Below, piece after piece: positions 33,353 through 44,194 of a stretch of 64,000 nucleotides of DNA (the stretch's first letter is position 1; each line of letters begins with the position of its first letter). Source of the DNA: Heliocidaris erythrogramma (lineage: Eukaryota; Echinodermata; Echinoidea; Camarodonta; Echinometridae); NCBI GenBank assembly GCA_025617745.1, contig CM046869.1, positions 9,257,168-9,321,167 of the forward strand. Direction: 5' to 3'. Below the pieces are notes generated by a model that saw nothing but the letters and a program-made list of their open reading frames with translations, made no database searches and was not told the origin of the DNA. A program made the translations under genes and the position numbers.

Positions 33353-33554
33353 CACTGTAAAAAAAAAAGTCTGTAATTTTACAGCAAATCTAGTGTCAGC
33401 AGAGTCGCCATAACTTCTGATGTAAAAATACAGATTAGGTGTAACCTTTTCCTATGACATTGATGTACAAATAACATCAGATTAGTTATTATGAGTAAAT
33501 ACAGAACTAATCTGTATTTTTTCCCCTGTAAAAATACAGATATTTTTTACAGTG
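33353..33554. mobile_element. CACTGTAAAAAA MITE (CACTA-like)
   Basis: 202 bp with ends CACTGTAAAAAA and TTTTTTACAGTG, flanked by TG on both sides. CACTG ends with a 2-3 bp duplication fit the EnSpm/CACTA group. The inside has several CTGTAxxTTTACAG-type motifs. Confidence 0.65.
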
Positions 33555-35220
33555 TGTATTTCTAAATCTTATTTTTAGAAATTGAAAAGTGTCGTAGTTA
33601 TAACCTACTCCCTTAAAAATAACAGCCACAAACACACCAATCAACCACTCGATAGCTCATGATAAGATTAAAAATATATTTACAATCGGCTTTTAAACTT
33701 CAAAAGAATGAAATTATTTGAAGCTTCCAACTTGATTTTCGTCAGAACTACATGCATGAAACTTAATAATCATGCGCACAATCATGATACATGTTGAACT
33801 GACAGCACTCAACCGAACGTAAATAATCGAGAAACATTTTTTTTTTACATTACAGGGGAATTAACCTCATAATATAAATGTGCTTATAATCAAAGATGTA
33901 ATCTATTCCTTCTTGTTGTCCTACGTAGTTTTGCATTAAAATATACAAGATGGGCATAAATCAAGATTTTCTCCGCAGGATTTATCGTCTGCTACAGATA
34001 CCCAGGGGCTGCCATTTTCTTGATGTGTACATCAATTTGAATCCGAATGCAAAATTGTCTTTCTTCCTGATACAAAATCCCATTTGAGATTTAAAATATT
34101 TAACAGATATATACATATATCCTAAAAAAGAAAATGTGTTTTATATTTCTTTGAAAATTACGATTTTACTAAATATAAATCTATTTTCGTGATACTGTGA
34201 CGTACGCAACGGAGCGAATTAATTCAAATTCAGGCCAGATGACTTTCCCGAGCGTCAATAGTGAAAAACTATGCATTCACCTGCTTTGAGATAATGGACT
34301 TCAAAAGTCAGCATACGCGTTGTATAAATTATGTTCTGCTCTGCCAGGCGAGCCCAAGAAAACGATTTCTCGTTAGCAAAACCAGAGAATTTAAAAAGAA
34401 ATCTAATAATTTCAAATTTTAGAACACCTGTTATGTATTTTTCATCATTTATGGGGATTTTTTATAATGAAGAGAAGCAATTTAGCTCGAGGAATAAAAA
34501 TATCTTACTGATCGTGACCGGAACGGTTTCCAATGGTTCATGTACAACTCGATCCATGTCATCAAGAAAATGGAAGCCCCATGTAAAGTGTAATAGCAGA
34601 TGATACCGTGAGCTAGAATGTCTTGATTTAAACCCCTTTCTGATATTTTATTTCTAAAGTGATACAGGTCAATGATTAAGAATATATTACACCTTTGGAC
34701 ATAAGTACTTTTATATTCTCGTGTTAATTCTCCTTTAAAGGGAGTATATCTACAGCATCAAGAAGTGCGAGTTGCTTGGATGATTAAATATTATATTTGT
34801 CTCTCTTCATGCAACTGTGAAATGAGCTACCATGACTTTTTTCTACCACAAAAATGAAGAGATTCTTGCACTGCCAAAAATCTCACATTTACAGAATTAG
34901 TAGCACTAACTAGTGCAATATTTTGGCTAACTTGTTGGTACATTTGGTCCGTCACCCCTACTAAAAAGGGTCTCGTGACGCACATGTGACAATACATTTT
35001 GCAATCAAATTTGAACACCGTTTTTTCCTCTCCTCCCATGGTAGAGAAACATATTAGGTTCTTTGGAAACTCACCAATGGCCTCAACATAAGTACATGTA
35101 TATTAAAAGAAATGATAAATTAAGTTATTAATTAACAGAATATATGCAACACAGTACATTCAGAAGGAATGCCAACATTCCATGTTTGTGAGTTTCACCG
35201 GTTGTATAACTGAATTCGTA
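33555..35220. other. Intergenic DNA
   Basis: No coding signal that I can support. Confidence 0.4.
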
Positions 35221-35226
35221 TTTATT
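35221..35226 (-). terminator. Candidate poly(A) signal of GPCR 4
   Basis: AATAAA on the - strand, about 45 bp beyond the GPCR 4 stop codon, in a TATTTATTTATC context. Confidence 0.4.
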
Positions 35227-35269
35227 TATCTGTATGTTCAAATAGATTAATCAGATTCGCAGTTCGTTC

Positions 35270-36781
35270 TCAGTTATTTTGGCAACACGCTCTCATATGG
35301 AGGAGGCGAATGAAATTCTTCCGGAATCGTGGATTTGTCACAGCGTAAATAATAGGATTTATAGTCGAGTTCAACCAAACAAGATCTCCAGTCAGTTCCG
35401 TGGCAAACCGATTCAGGGATTCCGCTTCACAAAAAGAATCATAGATGCGAATCGCAGCAAATGGCGTCCAGCAGATTACAAAAGCAAGAAGCAACGTACT
35501 CAGCATCAACGCAGCATGTTGGATCCTGGAAACTTGTCGAGTTTCGTGGATGCGGAATCGATCTGACGTCTGTTTTGCGAGTCTCGGTTCTGGACTTTCT
35601 CTAAGATTCAGCTCTCGAGTCTGACAGGTTATGTCAAGAGTCATGCTGATATTGGAACAAGATTTACTCTGGGTAGACGGTACGTTGCATATTGACCCTT
35701 CCCTATTTTCTGGCGAAGTATCAATGCCCTCGATATCGCAATGGACATGGTCTGCTTTGCACTCTTCTGGAGCAACACTAATTGATGGAACAGCGATGCC
35801 GAACCCAACGTCTTGGCATCTTCTTTCATGTTTGTTTAAATCAACATCTGATTCAGATTCAGCGAATGCCTCATTGACGACCCCATTGTCATATAAGCGA
35901 GTTCCGCCATAAGAGTTGTCTCCAGTATGACTACATGTAGCTCCTCCTTGAACAGCGTCATTTTCACGTATGCCTGCAACGTTAGGGGTTGATTCTACCT
36001 CATTTGCAATGGTGAAAACTTTTGTGTCGTCCCCTAAACCCTCCGGTGTGCGAGAAGTAGTTGCCTTTCGAAGATTCCTACTGCTCCTGTCCCCTCTAAA
36101 ACGTCTATCTTGTAAACAAATATGTATGAATATAGAGATGTTTAGGTAAAGAATACATACTGAGGGAAGTATGACTTGGATGATAACAATTAACACAGAA
36201 CCCAGAGAACTCCGGATAATCTGGGCACCGCAGATTCCGAAATGGTACTGGTCTTCCTCTCCACTTATCGACGGCCATGACAACAGGAGAGTTGGAATGA
36301 CGAGCAGTGAAGCAAGCCAGCTTGTGATAATCATCACCCGCGATCTGCGTTTGGTTAAAAATGATCTATACTTCAAATTCTTGATCACAATCCAGTAACG
36401 ATCCAGACTGATGTTAATCACTGTCAGGACACCCACGGTGACCACAAAGTAATCGAACGCGGAGTACAGTTTGCAAAGGATGTCCCCAAGAAGCCACCGC
36501 TTCAGAATAAAATTTTGTAAGTAGAGGGGTAGTGACACGCAGCCGACCATCAAGTCCGCAACAGATAGGCTGAGGATAAATTGATTACCGGGGATGCTCC
36601 TGATATGACGATCTTGCCAGTAGGAAACAATCACTAAGATATTTCCCGTTACGGTAACGATAATCACGAAAATACCAATAAAAGCTATCAAGAAATCCGT
36701 CCAGGATATTATTGCTGGTGAGACGAAAGAGGGACCCACTGTTGGTGAATCTGTGTTCGGGGGGAATCGTGGGAATGCCAT
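35270..36781 (-). CDS. Aminergic-type class A GPCR 4, intronless
   Basis: A 503-residue receptor in one exon. The frame is open upstream to a GTG at 36844, but the first in-frame ATG is at 36781 with A at -3 and G at +4, and the extra 21 residues do not look like a signal peptide, so 36781 is chosen. GN at 46-47, VADLMVG in TM2 (D76, closest of the four to the usual LAxxD), C103, D110-Y111 (3.32/3.33), DRY at 127-129, ECL2 cysteine in YHFGICGAQ, CWTPFAAIR in TM6, NPIIY in TM7, a CC pair near the C-terminus that could be palmitoylated. ECL3 reads FCEAES and lacks the second cysteine found in the other three. Position 5.46 is Gln. Ligand unknown. Confidence 0.92.
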   Translation of the reverse strand: MAFPRFPPNTDSPTVGPSFVSPAIISWTDFLIAFIGIFVIIVTVTGNILVIVSYWQDRHIRSIPGNQFILSLSVADLMVGCVSLPLYLQNFILKRWLLGDILCKLYSAFDYFVVTVGVLTVINISLDRYWIVIKNLKYRSFLTKRRSRVMIITSWLASLLVIPTLLLSWPSISGEEDQYHFGICGAQIIRSSLGSVLIVIIQVILPSVCILYLNISIFIHICLQDRRFRGDRSSRNLRKATTSRTPEGLGDDTKVFTIANEVESTPNVAGIRENDAVQGGATCSHTGDNSYGGTRLYDNGVVNEAFAESESDVDLNKHERRCQDVGFGIAVPSISVAPEECKADHVHCDIEGIDTSPENREGSICNVPSTQSKSCSNISMTLDITCQTRELNLRESPEPRLAKQTSDRFRIHETRQVSRIQHAALMLSTLLLAFVICWTPFAAIRIYDSFCEAESLNRFATELTGDLVWLNSTINPIIYAVTNPRFRKNFIRLLHMRACCQNN

Positions 36782-37256
36782 TGTGTCATGTACAATGCCC
36801 CAAAAGCAAAAGGTTTGATGGCTTGAAAGTGAAAACGAAATCACATCTCATGCCATTTAGCCATTCGTAGGAAATTGTGAGCCAAGGTGTATTCGATTGA
36901 TATACATGTACATTCGCGGCAAAAAAAAACAAAATCCACGACAGCAGTGGTTTGTATTTAGTTCGGTTCTGATTGCCCACGTGATCTGAAATGATGGTCA
37001 CATACCCACACGGGATTTACACGCAGAAATATAATTGCCACTTCCGGCTGAATTCTGGATAAACTAGATGGACACAGAAATATTGAGCGCCTCATTAACA
37101 AAATCTGACAAATCACTCAAAAACAATACGAATTCTAATGTAGATGCGGTTTGAGCAAATACATTCTGTGGAAACTATTCATTATCAGCTTCGAATACGT
37201 GTCCAAATGAATGTACCTGTCAATTACCGAGCTCATGTTCGGTATCCATTTAAGCT
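36782..37256. other. Upstream region of GPCR 4
   Basis: Non-repetitive DNA with no clear TATA box. An out-of-frame ATG lies 10 bp before the chosen start. Confidence 0.35.
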
Positions 37257-37258
37257 GT

Positions 37259-37291
<33 letters not shown>

Positions 37292-37565
37292 GGGGGGGGG
37301 GGTGTGAAATTATTATTATTACCATTATTATTGCTATTATTATTATTATCATTATTATTATTAGTAGTAGTAGTAGTTCTAGTAGTAATGGTAGTAGTAG
37401 TAGTACATGTATATTGTTGTTATTGTTATTATTGACATCATTTAATACTGATGATGTTAATAATGACAATAATATACTACTACTACTACTACTACTGCTG
37501 ATAATAATAATAATATTAACCGTTAATGAAACAATAATTAATGTCATTATAATTATAATGATAAG
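37257..37565. repeat. T run, G run and TTA/GTA trinucleotide microsatellite
   Basis: T30 at about 37261-37290, G12, then about 250 bp of (TTA)n, (GTA)n and (CTA)n trinucleotides. The open frames here are low-complexity artefacts. Confidence 0.9.
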
Positions 37566-37797
37566 TACTTGACAATTGTAAGAATTTGAAATGTATATTC
37601 CGATATGATGTCAGCCATCATTTTGTATCTTTATAGAGTCCTGATTGAGGTCACAGATCGAAAGCTTGATGAATAAAACACGATATTAATACCATGCTAA
37701 TAAAAGCTACGACCGTCTCAGAGCAATAATTTCTTTCACTATACCTTCCACTAAACAACTATGAGTGACCACCAGCGTTGTGTTCGAGAAACATTTC

Positions 37798-37802
37798 TCA
37801 CA

Positions 37803-37896
<94 letters not shown>

Positions 37897-37900
37897 TATA
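37798..37900. repeat. (TA)n microsatellite
   Basis: About 100 bp, the longest TA tract in the window. The IYIYIY peptide is an artefact. Confidence 0.95.
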
Positions 37901-38019
37901 CTCTCGTGGAAATAAATACAATGTGAAAGGAAATGAGAGAATAATGCTTGCGTAACTTAAATCAAAGTTCCCCAGAGCTGTTCTACCTTTTTTGAAAGTT
38001 TTGCAAAGGTTTAAAAAAT

Positions 38020-38089
38020 GTCTCCGCCGGGAATCGAACCCGGGTCGTTGGCTTAGAACGCCAATGCCTTAACCATTTACCACGGAGAC
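38020..38089 (-). pseudogene. tRNA-like copy, D-arm damaged
   Basis: Acceptor, anticodon (loop GTTCTAA, TCT) and T arms match the copy at 6420-6490, but CTAG in the D arm is changed (TGGTAAATGG), which weakens the A box. A T6 run follows. Confidence 0.6.
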
Positions 38090-38124
38090 GGGTCAGTGGT
38101 TTCGGCGACACCAATGACTGACAG

Positions 38125-39208
38125 GGGGTCGTTTCATCAAATCAACTCCATGACAGTCATAACTGTTGTCGGCGATCTACGGAAATGTCATGGACCTGAC
38201 AAACTGTTTCACGAAGACATGATAAACGACAACTCAATGATATCGATACCCACCGGCGAAAAAACATAGTCTATATCACAGTCCATAGGAATTATCGTCA
38301 ATTACCCAAACATATTTTGAGGCTCAGTTTTTCCCAAACTATTCCAAAATGTCAAAAATGGCAGCGAAGATGAATGCTTGTGATACAAACATCCCGTTTA
38401 CATGAAAAGATGTGTTTCTTATGGCATCTTAGAATTTATGAAATTGAGAAAACTCGAGGAGGCTTTTGCCATGTACGAATCTAGATTTGTAGGTAAGAGG
38501 ATACCGTAATTGACTAATCACGGAAAGAAGACCCAAATCGTGTTCATTTTAGAGAAAATGATTAAATTAACATATTTTATGGCCAAATTTTAAATATTTA
38601 TTCATTAAAAGATACATATAATATCATTCATATCAAAGCATTGCGTGAAAACGGGGGGAAAAAGCGAGAATACATACATGATAAATTGTCGTCGTTCACA
38701 TGGGTCTGTATATAGACTGTTCCGTTTTCGATGCTGATCTTATGGTAGACGGATGTGGGTATTTTTAATATTAATCTAATTTATAGGATTTGAAGGTTTG
38801 CATGGTGAATTTGTAATTCAGAAAAAAGGTTTGCGGTAATCTAATTTACTTGTTGGAGGGTCAAGAAGCCATAAGAACATATTTTTCGTCTGTACAATAT
38901 TATAATACGGACATTAGTAATACTATCTGGTAAAGGAATGATAAAGGATAGTGCTTGGAGATCAGGAAATAAATGTTCTCTTAATTTACATTTGTTATTT
39001 TTTCGCAGCCCATAGACTAACTAAAAGCTGGCTTGTGTTGGCGTTCTAAAAAGATATGACAGGTCTGGAGCACCGACAAGTCACTTGTCGGTGAAGTTGT
39101 CGCTGGTCTTGGCTAAGACGGCTTTGTGAAACACTTAGCGGACAAGTTGAGCGACAGTGTCGAGATGTCGCTGATCTTGTCGTTATGACGGTTTGATGAA
39201 ACGACCCC
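38125..39208. mobile_element. PIF/Harbinger-like element, GTTTCATCAAA ends, copy 1
   Basis: About 1084 bp with ends GGGGTCGTTTCATCAAA and TTTGATGAAACGACCCC. CAG stands on both sides (38122-38124, 39209-39211). The site is in the tRNA-bearing repeat, whose intact form reads CCGACAGATTGACA near 6527-6540, so CAG is the 3-bp duplication. No transposase frame is seen. Copy 2 is at 46104-48361. Confidence 0.8.
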
Positions 39209-39529
39209 CAGATTGACAAATCTTCAACCTTATTAATTAATTCCTTTGTCGGGGGCAGGTGAGTTTTTAACAAAGACAAGCCGCATGCCTCAGCTGGATC
39301 CAAGCGAATGCTTTGAGATACGTGTATACATTAGAATAATTAAAAGCAATTGTAAGGAAATAACATATATAACAGCTTTGGCAACTCTCGTGGAAATAAA
39401 TACAATGTGAAAGGACATGAGAGAATAATGGTTGCGTAACTTAAATCAAAGTTCCCCAGAGCTGTCCTCCCTTTAAATATATATATATATATATAGGTAA
39501 ACTATAAATAGAAAAGACAAATATAAATC

Positions 39530-39680
39530 AAAAAAACCGTAGAGATGTCAATTATCCGATATTTCGGGCATAACCCTTTGTCAAGGAATGACAAATTTAT
39601 TAAGCGTCAAGCAAAAATAAGGGCAAATAAAAGACGCGCAAAATGGTCGCGTAGAAACAAGAAGTAAGAACGCGCCAGAA
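39530..39680 (-). other. Penelope-like 3-prime tail with hammerhead-like core
   Basis: On the - strand the sequence reads TTGACAAAGGGTTATGCCC then GAAATATCGG. GGG/CCC forms a stem II-like helix between a CUGAUGA-like box (here UUGACAA) and GAAA, as in hammerhead ribozymes that are known in Penelope-like elements. The tail ends in a (TA)n run at 39475-39495. Compare 63150-63480. Confidence 0.45.
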
Positions 39681-39849
39681 GTGACGTTACAATACATCAA
39701 GAGAAGGAAGAAGAGCTAAGATAGAGAGAGAGAGAAAAAAGAAAAGAAAGAGAGGGAAAGAGAAAAGAGAAAGGGACAAGAAAAAGAAAAAGATAAGAAA
39801 AGAAAGAAGAAAATTACGTGATGGGAAATGAGCGGAAAGAAACATTAAT

Positions 39850-40617
39850 TCCTCTTGGTTGGAGGCAGCCAAGGCGAAAAATCATACGTTCCTCTTCCTG
39901 CTTGCGTAGCTGGTCGGAGCTGAAAGAACTGCGTACTATGCACACTTCAAAGTTCTGGATGTCATGGTTGTGTGAGTTAAAGTGAGCAGCCACAGGTAAT
40001 CAAGGCGTGTTGAGTCGTATGGACCTCAAATGTTCTGTCACACGATCAGCTAGTCGGCGCTTATAGTTTCTCCTATGTAGAGCTGAAGACACTTGGTGCA
40101 ATGGATAGCATAAATGCAATCATCCGTTGTGTAGGAGAACTTTCCATGGATGGCCCATTGAGACTTGGGACCCCTAATGGTGGTAGTGGCAGTGGTGACT
40201 TTGCAGGTGTTGCATCTGGGTCTGCCACAGGGATAGGTACCGCTCTGGGAGAGGTCAGGAGTAGTAGGCAGTCGGGAAGATACCAAGGCTTGTCGCAACG
40301 AGTGATCCTTACGATACGCTATGAGAGGCGGCTCCTTGAAGATCCCTGCAGTAGTTGGGCCATCTCGCAAGAGGGAGAAGTTATCATTGATGATCTTGGC
40401 AACACGTAGGTTGGTGGGGTGGGACGTGAGGACAAAGGGTACCCTGGAGGCGGTGGCTGCCATACGAGGTTCCAAAACGTCCACGCGAGGTTGCTTGAGA
40501 ATTCTGCTCTTGGCAGAGGTGATGATGCTATCAGGATATCCCCTCTGGATGAAGAAACCAGTCATCTTATCAACCTGCCGTTGGAAGTCATCATCCTCAC
40601 TGAAGTCCGTCGACTTT
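39850..40617 (-). pseudogene. Penelope-like element, C-terminal part with GIY-YIG endonuclease
   Basis: The - strand frame from about 40617 to 40050 encodes the region after the RT of a Penelope-like element (FFIQRGYP, CGRPRCNTCK) and the start of a GIY-YIG endonuclease (CIYAIHCTKC, LYIGET). The frame then shifts near 40060, and the rest of the nuclease continues to about 39850 (RLADRVTEHL, AAHFNSHNHD region, N-terminal E/R residues). The RT domain is missing. Such elements insert by target-primed reverse transcription with the GIY-YIG nuclease; this copy is 5-prime truncated, frameshifted and inactive. The 5-prime edge joins an inverted piece of the same element. Confidence 0.8.
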
Positions 40618-40693
40618 GCAGTCCATACGACTCAACACGCCTGGATTACCTGTGGCTGCTCACTTTAACTCACACAAGCATGACATCCAGAAC
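40618..40693 (+). pseudogene. Inverted fragment of the same Penelope-like element
   Basis: About 76 bp (TCCATACGACTCAACACGCC...) that is the reverse complement of about 39953-40028, with a few differences. It makes the copy a head-to-head rearrangement at its truncated 5-prime edge. Confidence 0.8.
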
Positions 40694-40739
40694 CAACGAA
40701 CGTAGAGGGCGTCAATACTTTGCAGTATTGCTATGAGGA

Positions 40740-41698
40740 AGGTTCACTTCTTACGCGCATGCAGTTGAACTGCGCGCACATTTTGGTAGCCATGCCAACA
40801 AAACCATAAATCGAAGTAATACAATGACGGATTGATAGCGACATGAAGACAAAAGGAGATATTATGAATAGATGCAGATTTTAAAAAAAATATGTAATGC
40901 AAGAATACATTATTTGAAACATTATTCTATTCATGATACCGTGTAAATTGTATTTCTATAATCTATAATTATCGTAAAAAGGCACCTTTGCGATCAGTGA
41001 TTGTACCAGTGTGCTAAATTCAAGACGTTTTCGGCAAGCTGATTTTGTGACCACTCGCAATGCATTTCGGGATAGGGGTAACCTCTCTCCCGCTGCGGGC
41101 GTAGTGCTGAAATTAAATAAAATCCATTCGATGATCCATCAAAATGCGGTATCAATGAATGCGTCGTCTGCTGAGCTTGTTAACGGTATACAGTCTAGCT
41201 AGCGTCAGCGTAGGCGGCTGGGCAAGGCGAGGGAAAGGTACCGAGCGTCATACCATCTCGCTGCACTGGACGTGCCGGAGGACATATATACTATAGCTGG
41301 GCTGACAGGGTATGAATATTTCATAATTTATGATAACGGCTAAACACATCCAAAACAAACAGCAACAACAACGTTAAAGGCAAAACCAGTGATTCTTGCT
41401 GCAGGGAATTCAATTGGAGATTGGAAATTTCGACATGAATTCTATTCATATTATTTTTTATTATAAAGTTTTAAATAATTCTATTCATTAATTTTTGTTT
41501 TTCATGATTTATTTTTTGTATTATTTTTTAATCATTTATTCAAATATTTAGTTTTTTAAATTAATAATCAATATTATTAATATTAGGTGTGTATTTATGT
41601 ATGTATATATTCATTTATTAACCTAATTTCATTATTTTTAGATGAGGGGTTAAGCTAAATTTAATTTGACATCGCCACCACTTCTATTCAGACCTCAC
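40740..41698. other. Intergenic DNA
   Basis: No gene recognised; very AT-rich from 41440 to 41640. Confidence 0.4.
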
Positions 41699-41947
41699 CC
41701 TGGGGCGGATCCAGGATTGAGTATAAGAGGGGGCACACAAATGAAGGTTTGTCAGGGTAGACCCGTATTTTGTTGGTCTCGCCAGCTTCTCGAAAAGTCG
41801 CTCGGGGGGGGGGGGGGGGGGGGGGGCTATGGGGGCAAAAAAGAAAAGAAAAAAGGTCTTCATTCTAAAAGGGGGCACAAAATGCATACTTTTCTTCCAA
41901 AGGGGGGGGGGGGCAGGGGCAGGAAGTGCTCCCCTGGATCCGCCCCT
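41699..41947. mobile_element. hAT-like MITE with G runs
   Basis: Ends GGGGCGGATCCAGGATTGAG and CCCCTGGATCCGCCCC, with G runs at 41805-41826 and 41901-41912. It shares GTCTTCATTCTAAAAGGGG and GCATACTTTTCTTCCAAA with the element near 50145-50230. No clear target duplication. Confidence 0.65.
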
Positions 41948-43130
41948 TCTCTCTTTCCTTTTCACCATATCTTCTCAGTTTCGCCTTTTCTCATCTTTTT
42001 TGTCTTCCCTCTCTATCTCATACATACACCTTGATCACACGTCCTGGTGCATTCATCCCTCCCCTATATGGTTTCATTGATATAATGTGAAAGGACCTAT
42101 ATCAGGTTCACAGAATAATTTTCAATTACATGTATATCTTTCTCACAATCAAGATTTAAGGTACAATAGTTTATACACGTCGATTCAGAAATACGTTTAC
42201 ATTTTTTTACTTTTTAATGAATATTTTCTTGCATGCAGAAATGAGGACAGTTTTTAAAGAAGTATAGACATTGTCTTACTAAATCCAACATAATTTATAT
42301 AATTCATCTGCAGTCATACACTTTTTTCATATACTACAATACAATATAGTTCCATCACAGCCGACTTGTCAAGGTCAAATAATATTCTCTTCGTACAAAT
42401 TATGTACATGCATTAAAAAAAAAAAAGAATTTCAATCTAACTGAATCATACGTTATTAATTTCAATCCCTTTCCAAGAAGTAAATTATTTGAATTACAAT
42501 TTAAAGATTATTTACCCACTACACCCCTACAAAGAAGAAATGACATAAGAAATAAATGACCATCTAATTTCTGTTCAACACACACCAATGACAACAATTT
42601 TACTCCTAAGAAACAAAGATATTGTTGACAGTTGTAAGAACTCTTTAAATGATCCATCTCCTTTTAGGTTGGTACATGTATATTGCATGTTACTATTATT
42701 ATAAATCTAACTATAAAAAAGGGGCAGGAGGAACACACATAGAGATCTAATTAGATAGTTTCAAGTCAAATGAAGTGTTGAATAGTATGGATTTTCTCAG
42801 TAGATAATGAATAAAATAATAATTTACTTAATACTTTATAAATTCATAGAATCAGTTAAGATTAATATTAGTTTGTGATACACTGCGGGCAGATTTAATA
42901 AAGGAGTGGCCCTGGCAGTGCTCATCTTAATATCATTTAGGGGCCCTGTAATCTCACTATATAGGCCACACAGAAGAGGAAGACCTCCTCGCAATAACGA
43001 GCTACTATAACAAAATGGCTGCATGTGACAACATTTGAAATGGGGAGGGGGTGGGTAAAATGGTCAAGATATAATTGAAGAACTTTAAACTTCTGTTCAG
43101 TCATTCTAATTATAATAATATACATGTATG
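41948..43130. other. Intergenic DNA
   Basis: No coding signal, repeat or motif that I can support. Confidence 0.4.
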
Positions 43131-43139
43131 TCCATTTAT

Positions 43140-43376
43140 ATAGCGCAACTACTATACAAATATACTCTCTGCCCTTTAATTACCGCAGCTTTAGCCGAGC
43201 CGCCATGAAAGGCGCTAAGGCATTTAAGCAATTTCTCCCAACTGGTACCCATTTACTTCACCTGGGTGGAGAGTGACAAATGTAGATGACTGTTTTGCCA
43301 TTAGCGCTGCGGCAGGATTCGAACCGTGAACCATATGATCCACAGTCTGGTGACGTATACACTAGACCACGACACC
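43140..43376 (-). mobile_element. tRNA-derived SINE, second family, copy 2
   Basis: On the - strand: GAGGTGTCGTGGTCTAGTGT (A box), CGGTTCGAATCCTGCCGCAG (B box), a body with ATCTACATTTGTCACTCTCC, GGTGAAGTAAATGGGTACC and a 3-prime region reading CTTAGCGCC...GCGCTATATAAATGGA. The AAATGGGTACC body motif and tRNA head are typical SINE architecture. Confidence 0.7.
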
Positions 43377-43998
43377 TCAACATGCATATTATACTTGAAT
43401 CCAGATATGATTTTAATATGAAGAAATGGGGTAACCTCGCGATTCACAAGGACCGCTTATTCATAATGCGTGACTAAATGAATAGCGGTCCTTCTAAATA
43501 GACAAATTACCATTATTCATAACTATTCATAAGAACTGCTATTGATAACGTGTGCTAAATGAATATAGTGGTTTTCTATGAATAGCTGTCCTTTTGAATA
43601 GCGAGCGGACCCAGAAGAGATACATGTTGATCAAAGCAGGGGGCTATTTCACAGAAGAGCTGAAGTAGAAATCCATATCTGTCGAAAGAAAAGAGGAAAG
43701 ATTTTAGAAAACAGCATCCATTGTGTATTTGATAATAAAACAAGCAACAATTAGAATTAAAATAAAACCCTGAAACTTCGAGCTTCCTATTAACACAGTT
43801 AGCATCAACTCTTTATATGAAATGGAATAATAAGTGTGAATTCTCAAAAGTATTTAAAGAGGAAAAAAGTTGGACACATAAGATTTTCAAGGCTATTCAA
43901 AAGCAACCAAATTAGTAAAGTCTCGAGAAAATTCAGTTGGTATGTTTATGTGAAAAAAATTATGTGTACCTAGATTGTATTGATGTACTAATAACAAC
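43377..43998. other. Intergenic DNA
   Basis: At 43430-43620 there are repeated CATAA/GAATAGCGGTCC motifs that match 26230-26320 (TTCATAAGGACC, GAATAGCG), a dispersed repeat of unknown type. Confidence 0.4.
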
Positions 43999-44194
43999 CA
44001 GGGGCGTCGATTATGCAATGGTAGTCCCCCCCCCCCCCCCCCCCGATAATATTGAGAGGGCAAATATATCATTTTGCCCCCCCCCCCCGTAACCGTGGAT
44101 AAGCTGGTAATTAAGAGGCGTTGAAAATATCATATAGAGTACTATTAGACTGTTTTGCCCCCCCCTCCAATCCAAAAACGGATCGACACCCCTG
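43999..44194. mobile_element. CAGGGGCGTCGAT MITE with C runs
   Basis: 196 bp with ends CAGGGGCGTCGATTATG and GGATCGACACCCCTG, two C runs inside. Same design as the CAGGGGCGTATCC elements but a different TIR. No clear target duplication. Confidence 0.65.

Larger units (their letters stand above)
37902..39476 (-). repeat. tRNA-bearing repeat, second locus, split by a MITE
   Basis: The start (CTCTCGTGGAAATAAATACA...) recurs at 39386, so this is more than one tandem unit. Removing the element 38125-39208 leaves a period of about 396 bp, matching the 386-bp unit at 8.9-9.4 kb in reverse orientation. The 39386-39476 start of the next unit ends in (TA)n. Confidence 0.75.

Noticed and set aside
36782..36844. 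N-terminal extension of GPCR 4 (21 residues) from GTG
   Set aside because: Not an ATG start, and the paralogues have short N-termini; ATG at 36781 fits better.
37761..37955. IYIYIY-type open frame
   Set aside because: A translation of the (TA)n microsatellite.
40101..40736. + strand frames of 102-115 residues
   Set aside because: Antisense shadows of the Penelope-like coding region on the - strand.
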